Of a stretch of DNA of 64,000 nucleotides, positions 57,592 to 64,000 are shown in pieces. Position numbers and translations under genes: made by a program. The stretch spans positions 150,561,057 through 150,625,056 of the forward strand of contig CM043952.1 in NCBI GenBank assembly GCA_014529385.2, given 5' to 3'. Each line of letters begins with the position of its first letter. Within the stretch, counting starts at the first letter, position 1. Source of the DNA: Adiantum capillus-veneris. Its lineage: Eukaryota; Streptophyta; Polypodiopsida; Polypodiales; Pteridaceae. The notes under the pieces are model-generated. The model did not search any database. It was not told the origin of the DNA and saw nothing but the letters and a program-made list of their open reading frames with translations.

Positions 57592-58400
57592 GAACAAAGA
57601 AAAAGAGACAACACAAAACAAAATTATAAAAATAGAGAAATTGGACAAAAAATTAGAAACCAAAAAATTCAAAAAAGTGAAAACTACACACACGTTGTAC
57701 ACACATACACACACACACGCATTCACACGCACATGCTCACACACTCGCAATTCTCTCCCTCTCCCTTTCCCCGTCTATGTCATCGAGAAGTCCCCCACCC
57801 CCTTTCTCTACACGTCGGTGGGCCCCTTCTTCCTTTATTTCTCTCCCTGCTTTGTGCTCCGCTCCCAATTTCATCGTGCCACTCCACACTGCCATATTAC
57901 ATTTTGTTTTTATTCAACATTGACTTTTTGTACCTTAGCTTAAATCCTTTTTTAAATTTTATTATATTTCAATCACTTTTTTATTAAAATTTCATGTCTA
58001 TCTTATTTTATTTTCTTTGATTTTTATTTCGTTTCAAGAAATCAAAAAAAAATTAAAAAATAATAGAACATACAAAAAACCCAAAAAAAAAGTAAAAACC
58101 ATGAAATCATAACATAGCTTGTAAGTTTTTTTAAAAATTTACATATGTTTATTTGAGATTTTCTTTTCTATTTTTTCGTTTATATATTCTTTATTTTCGC
58201 ATTTACTTGTTTTTATTTCTTTGTTTTTCTTTATATTTTCTTCCAAAAAAATCCAAGAAGTGGAAAAACAAAAAAAAATTGTATTTCTCTATCTCGATTT
58301 TTCCCTCTGCTTCACACATGCATCACACGCTCTGTATATGCTCCGTTCATGTGCATTTATATATGATTAGGCACATTTGGACTAAATATTTTTGGAGTGT
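57241..58400. other. Very AT-rich low-complexity stretch
   Basis: Long A and T runs, TTATTATTATT at 57302, a (GA)n tract at 57539-57590, and CACACA islands at 57686-57745. Open frames are all low-complexity. Confidence 0.6.
57539..57590. repeat. (GA)n microsatellite
   Basis: About 25 uninterrupted GA units. Confidence 0.95.
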
Positions 58401-59737
58401 TTGATTTTTCCAGATCACATCCGACTTGACCAGCTTTGAGCTAGACTGCACGCATATCCTGTTCTTACACGGATTTCGATTTTAACCTCTATTTTGCATG
58501 TTGAGGAGCTTTAGAGCACATTTGCATACGAAATTTTGACTTCGCTTGATTTTGGATATTGATCACATGCTTGTGCATGATTAAATCCTGATTTGATCCA
58601 TTGATTGATTTTTAACCGGAATTGGAACTAGCGACAATTTTTAGAGCTAGTTCACACGTAGGGACCCCAGATTAGTGCTTGGTTAGCCCTGTGATTGCCT
58701 AATTGCACACCCTAGCTAGTGCACTTACACGAAGACCTCCTTGACCGTCCATATTTGACTTGGATTGACAAACTTTAGTGATCATGGATCCTGAGGCTCT
58801 ATTTGAAAGGCTATTGTGGGTCCATGGAAAGTTAAATGGATTGCCTATATGTACACATACATAGACATCCAACAGAGATATATCAAGCTTCAGCCCACAG
58901 ACCGTCAAACACCTAGATTCCAAATGCTTAGAGCCCAAGCAAACCCGACCTTGTTAGATCACCTTCTTGATGGTTTTGGTACATCATATAGACAATAGTC
59001 CATAGCATATCATGTTAGCCCTTCGTGAGGATCACCTAGACACCCTTAAGCTACCACAGGCTATATCTTTGCACCTGTTTGACACTTGACCCTTGTATGT
59101 TGATGAGGATCAGAGGATGTGCATGAGAGAGATAGCTAGACCAAGAGAGTACCCTCTCTATGACACAGTTAGTGTTATCCCATCAGGTTCCTTATGAGGT
59201 ACCTATAGGAGCATTTATGATGAGTCTACCCATACGTTGTTGTGTGGACTATGCTATTCTCCTTCTATGAGTAGTGATGTTGAGCCTACAATACACCCGA
59301 TAACTATACCCCACATAGCTGGCACGACTTAGATCACCTCTAGGATTTACATCATCCAAACCATATAAAAGACATACCTTTGTTGCGGTCATGACAGAGG
59401 TGACGAGACTAATATGGAGCACAGGAGCCAGTAGAGCCTTACCACTGCACCACTAGACCTACCATGCACAGAGACAACCACATCACAGGCTTTGCCTGCT
59501 ACTATTGCTAGTACACATGCTAGAGAGTCGTAGAGACCACACCACAAACCACGAGCACACTAGACACAGAGCTTGCTAGACCACATGCATCAGATATGCT
59601 AACAAGTCAGCCAAGCAGGTACCACTTGCGGATAGAGTGGCCACAACTAGTGGAGAGCACCAGACAGAGATCAAGCTATGTTTCTTAGGCTATAGCCGAG
59701 TCATGCCTTGGCTTGTTGACCTTGATGGAGATTCTTA
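58401..59737 (+). other. Possible decayed coding sequence, unrecognised
   Basis: The plus strand reads in broken frames with an even amino-acid mix, for example DIQQRYIKLQPTDRQTPRFQ and LLDHLLDGFGTSYRQ (58816-58998), then MREIARPREYPLYDTVS (about 59120). Such text suggests an old gene or element. I cannot assign it. The CACTA element inserted at its right end. Confidence 0.3.
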
Positions 59738-59740
59738 CAC

Positions 59741-59870
59741 CACTACAAGAGGTACTTAATATTAGCGACGCTCGCAGTGCGATGCTCAAATGCGAAAACA
59801 CACGGTGTCGCTATGCACGTCGCTAAGTTATAAGTAACTTAGTGACGCTCATCGCGACGCCGTCAGGGGG
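59741..59870. repeat. Left end and subterminal repeats of the CACTA element
   Basis: CACTACAAGAGGT is followed by TTAGCGACGC, GTGTCGCTATGCACGTCGCTA, and TTAGTGACGC...CGCGACGCC. In En/Spm-type elements, such subterminal repeats in both orientations bind an element-encoded protein. Confidence 0.85.
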
Positions 59871-59949
59871 AAAAAAATAACTGAGAGCGTCCGAAAACTC
59901 AGATCTCACATCTGAGTTTTCGGCGCGCGCTCAAACAAGCAAAGGTAAC

Positions 59950-59982
59950 GCGCGCTCTCCCTCTCTCTCTCTCTTTCTTCTC

Positions 59983-60015
<33 letters not shown>

Positions 60016-60075
60016 AGAGGAAGGAGAGCCGGGTATGCTCCTTCCCTCTCCTCACTCTCATGTTCCCTTCCCCTC

Positions 60076-60147
<72 letters not shown>

Positions 60148-60218
60148 ATTGTGTTTTTGAGAGAGAGAGAGAGAGAGCACATGCATAAACAAAAAACGCA
60201 CACACACATTGAGAGAGG

Positions 60219-60260
<42 letters not shown>

Positions 60261-60329
60261 ACATGCATAAACAAAAACGCACACACACATGCATAAACAA
60301 AGAATGCACACACACATTGAGAGAGGAAA

Positions 60330-60360
<31 letters not shown>

Positions 60361-60400
60361 TATAAAACAAAGAGAGAGAGAGAGAGAGAAGAAGAAGAAG
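59950..60400. repeat. Cluster of (CT)n, (CA)n and (GA)n tracts in CACTA element
   Basis: Successive CT, CA and GA runs include a locally duplicated block (CACATGCATAAACAAAAACGCACACACAC near 60178 and 60260). All long open frames here are shadows. Confidence 0.9.
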
Positions 60401-60407
60401 AAGAGAG

Positions 60408-61105
60408 TCTTAACGTCATAGGAAACTATTCCAAGAGACCTTAAAGATCTAGTCGACGAGGAGAACTCAAGACCTGTTATTCATGAGGGAAATGGCATAA
60501 CCAATCTATCACACTTGGGTGATAGAAAAGTTATACCATTTTTCTCCTTTTATTGGCGTGCACACACACCCACACACACACACCTGAAAAGAAGAGAGTT
60601 TAATTTAACGTTGTAGGAAACTAATTCAAGAGACCTTAAAGATCTAGCCGACGAGGAGTTGAACTCAAGACCTGTTATTCAAGAGGGAAATGGCATAACC
60701 AATCTACCACACTTGGATGATAGAAAGGTTATACCATTTTTCTCTTTTTATTGGCACACACACACCCACACACACACACACACACACACGAGAAGAAGAG
60801 AGTTTCAACATTGTAGGAAACTATCCCAAATGACGTTAAAGATTAGGTTAGATGTAGACTTACGTTAGATTAGATTTAGGTTTATTTAAGTTAAATTAAA
60901 TTAGATTTAGGTTTATTTACGTCAGATTTAGATTTACGTTATATTAGATTAGATTTAGGTTTATTTACGTTAGATTTAGATTTACGTTGTATTAGATTAG
61001 ATTTAGGTTTATTTACGTTATTTACTTGTTATTGAAGAGGGAAATGGCATAACCAATCTACCACACTTGGGTGATAGAAAGGTTATACCATTTTCCTCTT
61101 TTTAT
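60408..61105 (-). repeat. Three tandem tRNA-derived SINE-like copies
   Basis: A 150-bp unit occurs at 60408-60560 and 60604-60755, and split at 60805-60842 plus 61024-61105. Each is separated by CA repeats; the period is about 195 bp. On the minus strand it has A-box TGGTAGATTGG (60709-60699) and, 43 bp on, B-box GAGTTCAACTC (60666-60656), the spacing of a tRNA promoter. The third copy is split by a TTAGATT-type minisatellite. Confidence 0.65.
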
Positions 61106-61195
61106 CGTTTAAGATAAGGTTAGATTTAGATTTATGTTAGATTAGATTTAGGTTTATTTAGGTTAGATAGATTAGATTTAGGTTTATTTTTTAGT
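60843..61195. repeat. Minisatellite GATTAGATTTAGGTTTATTTACGTTA
   Basis: Degenerate 26-bp and shorter units (TTAGATTAGATTTAGGTTTA) at 60843-61022 and 61106-61190 lie on both sides of the right part of the third SINE-like copy. Confidence 0.8.
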
Positions 61196-61545
61196 ACACC
61201 GAAGGATTATACTGCCAACGCGTTTGAGAGTGGTGTCACGGTCACTGCGTCAGAGATGCTGAGGAGTGACCCGAACACTGCGTCGGGGCCACCTAGAGGC
61301 CTGGATGATGAGCATTCATCGGACAGGGTTGCTATAGTTCACGAGAGGGACATGCCAAAGTGATATGCCTACCTCATCAATCATATGTCCGATGAGACGA
61401 CCAATCCAGACAGGTGGTGGCAGCAAAGTGACGCAGCAAGAGTTTGCATCAAGATGGGATTATCCCATCACCTGGGGAGTGGTGGTTGGGCCAGCTTCGA
61501 GGAGGATTTTGTCCCATCACCTCGGTCATGGATCGACGGGATGGA
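61190..61545 (+). pseudogene. Duplicate end of Transposase_24-like protein
   Basis: The plus frame reads VTVTASEMLRSDPNTASG, HERDMPK-stop, NPDRWWQQSDAARV and then SHHLGSGGWASFEEDF. The last two blocks repeat at 62840-62937 as NPDKWKQQKETARARV and SHHLGSGGWASFEADF. Two copies of one coding segment are therefore present, this one upstream of the main frame. Confidence 0.6.
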
Positions 61546-62116
61546 GAGGTGAGAGTATTAAACTCTTGCATTGAAGTATTTGTATATGTGAGGCCCATTC
61601 ACATCTACACAGCTAGTAGCCCCATTGGTATGTCTTTTACCCTTCAATGGAGCGAATCACCACATGTTCAATTAGGTTAGATTTAAGATAATATTTTGGA
61701 TTGTGTTTTTATATTAGAGTCTACCTTCGAGATTACGGTAAAAAAATTAGAGTTAGACGAACGGTGAAAAGATCTACTTTGAAAAGATGTTAAGATGCTG
61801 TGAAATGCTACAGCTAGAGAAGAGGCAAAGGGGTTTTGTCCACTACATGCACTATCATGTAGACGTGGGTGTGTAGATTTCTTGTACCCACAAATATAGA
61901 CATTGACCAATAAAGACGAGATTATAACCCGGTGGTTCTGATCTCCGTGCACCTCTAGACCGAGGTGTGCGGGGATTGGACATGACTAGAGAATGTGAGG
62001 TAGTTTACAGTGTGAACAAAGAGAGAGAGAGATAAAAAAGATGAAGAATGCCAATAGAAGATTAAATTTGTTGTCCAGGTTATAAGATTTTTAAATTTGT
62101 GCGCTCCGCAGCTTCG

Positions 62117-63278
62117 ATGTTGACGAGACGATCTTCACACTCGTCTAGGCACCGGCGCTCTAGTGGTGGCGGTGGCGGTTGTTGTGGGGATGCCGCCACC
62201 GATGCTTCGACACCGCCTCGTGTTCGACGAGGCTCTTTACCCTCCCCTTCTTTGCCCACCCCGACACCAGCCAAGGCATCGCCATCGACACTAGGTTTTG
62301 CACGGCTGACTGCCGTTCCTAGCGGCTACACACCACTAGCTACTCCTCCAAGAGTCACTCCAGTGCGTCCTCGCTTCGGGGCTCAGACTCCAGTGGAGAC
62401 ACCTGACGTCCGTACCCCCGTCAACACGCCGCTAGAGACCCCTGTCCGGACACTCAGGTTCACGCGTCAGCGGCGAGAGGGCTTGCCTTACTCCGTCGAC
62501 TTCAGCGGCGGCATCATCTTGGATGATGAAGGCAAGAAGGTGATTTCGCGCATGCGCGGTCTTTGCTCTCACGTGTTTAGACACTACATACTAAACACCT
62601 GGAGTGAAGTACCGAATGATTTAAAAGACAGTCATCAGCATGCTTCATGACGAGTTTCCCGTTCCAACACGGGATGAGCGCTTCAATGAAGACGTGATGA
62701 AGGTTCGAATGCGCGAATACTACAAGCACAAGCGTTCCGAAGTGCAAAAAGCAATCAAGCATGGGTGAAAACGACCAGATTGGCTGGCCAAAGAAGACTA
62801 GAAGAATGCGAAGAAAGCTGCACACGAGAATCCCGACAAGTGGAAGCAACAAAAGGAGACAGCCAGAGCACGAGTAGAGGCAGGGAGCTCGCACCACTTG
62901 GGGAGCGGTGGGTGGGCATCATTTGAGGCCGATTTTGTAAGTGTTTTCGCATTGCTCTTTATGTTTGATAGTTTAGGGTTTATGGGTTTTTAAATTCTAA
63001 CATAATGGATTCTTTGTATGTTTTGACAGTGGTCGATGACAAGACGTGATCCCACACCGTACGAGCGTGAGTACGTAGGCAGGAAGGGCTTAAACGCCTT
63101 GATGGACATTCTGAGTTCTTGCGGCGGCATGGTTAGTATTAGGGTTTACTCTTTTCTATTTGTTGAGGTATTATTTTATAAACGTCGCTATATGTTTATA
63201 CTTAGAAAAAGCTGTATTATTGTTTTTTTTTCCAGAATCCGATAGATATGCCGCTTGGACGTGATGAGACGTCTGATT
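62117..63278 (+). pseudogene. Transposase_24-like (plant CACTA-associated) protein, broken
   Basis: The main frame starts at ATG 62117 and runs to 62650. The N-terminus is Ser/Gly/Pro-rich and of low complexity (GGGGGCC, then repeated TP motifs), followed by PYSVDFSGGIILDDEGK. A frameshift near 62622 leads to MLHDEFPVPTRDERF and VRMREYYKHKRSEVQKA. Then stops at 62766 and 62799 are followed by NPDKWKQQKETARARV and HHLGSGGWASFEADF. Introns are suggested by TTTGTAAGTG (62937) with TTGACAG (63029), and by ATGGTTAGT (63131) with TTTCCAG (63234). The layout resembles the second protein of plant En/Spm-type elements, which binds element ends or assists transposition. The GC-rich, Pro/Thr-rich start differs from its AT-rich surroundings. 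Confidence 0.6.
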
Positions 63279-63714
63279 AGACGATGTCAGTCTAGCCGTA
63301 GCTATATAGCATTAGTTTCTTTTTGTCATAGCTTATATATCATGTACGACTTTTATACGTCTTTTTGAAAACCATGTATATTTTTTCAATAATGACAATG
63401 GTGTTGTAACTATTACATTTGCAAAGTTTAACAATCAAGTGATTTTGCCTATGATGTGTACAATTGTCATTGATTTACTTTCATCAATTACGCTTGTCAG
63501 TTTTGTATCTTTATTTGGCAAACAATACGTACTATGGATGATGGAGTTAATGGTTATATTGTCTTGTGGATGACTATTTTGGGTCTATATCTACCTTTGC
63601 ACTTCTTTTCAAAGGTGAATCAATTAATGAAACATTCAATATGGTTGATGGGTGGCATGGCATTCAATGCCCTGCTTGAATGCCCTGCCACCAAAAAAAA
63701 ATTCTCTCGGGCGC

Positions 63715-63980
63715 CGCTATGAACGTCGCTATATAAGGCTCTGTTGCGTCGCTATAAACGTCACTATAGATGGCCTGCGAACGTCACTATAATCGTCGTT
63801 ATAGGCGTCGATATATAGTGACGGTTATAGCGACGTGTATATCGATCGCTATAGCGATTCCTATAGCGACGTTCCCGTATCGACGTTGTTAGCGACGGTC
63901 TTAGCGACGCCGGGGGTTATAAAAACCCAATGTATTTCCATCGCTAACAGCGTCACAAGAGCACACAACCTCTTGTAGTG
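63715..63980. repeat. Right end and subterminal repeats of the CACTA element
   Basis: More than ten copies of CGTCGCTATA, CGTCACTATA, TATAGCGACG or close variants, facing both ways, are followed by ACCTCTTGTAGTG. The density is higher than at the left end. Confidence 0.88.
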
Positions 63981-64000
63981 CACCAGAGGCACCTTCTCAG

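Larger units (their letters stand above)
59741..63980 (+). mobile_element. CACTA (En/Spm-type) DNA transposon with intact ends
   Basis: It starts CACTACAAGAGGT and ends ACCTCTTGTAGTG (13-bp inverted ends) with the 3-bp target duplication CAC on both sides (59738-59740, 63981-63983). Subterminal regions carry many copies of GTCGCTA/TAGCGAC. The 4240-bp interior has a Transposase_24-like reading frame but no main transposase (TNPD-type DDE) domain, so the copy is non-autonomous. Orientation is taken from the reading frame. Confidence 0.92.

Overview
The window looks like nuclear DNA from a land plant with a large, repeat-dense genome. Supporting signs are one intron-containing carboxylesterase gene of the plant CXE type, Ty3/gypsy and Ty1/copia elements with plant-type tRNA primer sites, a CACTA element with 5'-CACTA termini and a Transposase_24-like reading frame, tRNA-derived SINE heads, and abundant (CT)n, (CA)n and (GA)n tracts. 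I cannot name the species or class. No rRNA gene, intact tRNA gene, CRISPR array, prokaryotic operon or plasmid feature was seen.

Layout. 1-815: a broken FCP1-like phosphatase fragment (+). 974-5475: a broken, intron-bearing gene (-) with RNase-H-fold DDE-transposase-like motifs; a degenerate short-unit repeat array lies in its intron and another copy lies downstream. 5650-11724: Ty3/gypsy element 1 (-), with gag, leader, primer site and 5' LTR but no pol. 11725-12838: fragment of another LTR element. 12840-28850: Ty3/gypsy element 2 (-), with LTR, leader, gag, protease, reverse transcriptase, RNase H and part of integrase. It is split by a young 5.85-kb LTR element without recognisable genes (17892-23745, target duplication TTTTC). 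29709-30402: a solo LTR with target duplication CCTTG. 32414-33747: the only plausible working cellular gene, a carboxylesterase (-). 34.0-39.4 kb: SINE-like heads, a LINE fragment and a field of eight hairpin repeats. 39.4-47.1 kb: Ty3/gypsy element 3 (+), split by a 2.66-kb LTR element (42266-44924, target duplication ATATA). 47.1-51.1 kb: inverted gypsy pieces and a Ty1/copia fragment. 53.4-54.6 kb: a second, more decayed copy of the DDE-like gene. 55-59.7 kb: microsatellites, a 42-bp coding-type minisatellite and AT-rich spacer. 59741-63980: a complete-ended CACTA element with CAC target duplication.

The most interesting pattern is in the three gypsy elements. Each has a long non-coding leader between primer site and gag, and this leader carries several copies of a 20-bp palindrome. 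Elements 2 and 3 use forms of ACATGGATCGCGATCCATGT. Element 1 uses an unrelated palindrome, ACATCCTACGCGTAGGATGT. In all three the first palindrome lies about 520-527 bp from the primer site, and in element 2 the copies recur every 272-288 bp. A further degenerate or half copy sits 330-350 bp inside the LTR of elements 1 and 2. This looks like a conserved architecture whose sequence is free to change, as expected for an RNA-dimerisation, packaging or protein-binding signal. All coordinates and mismatch counts were read by eye; no alignment or database search was run.
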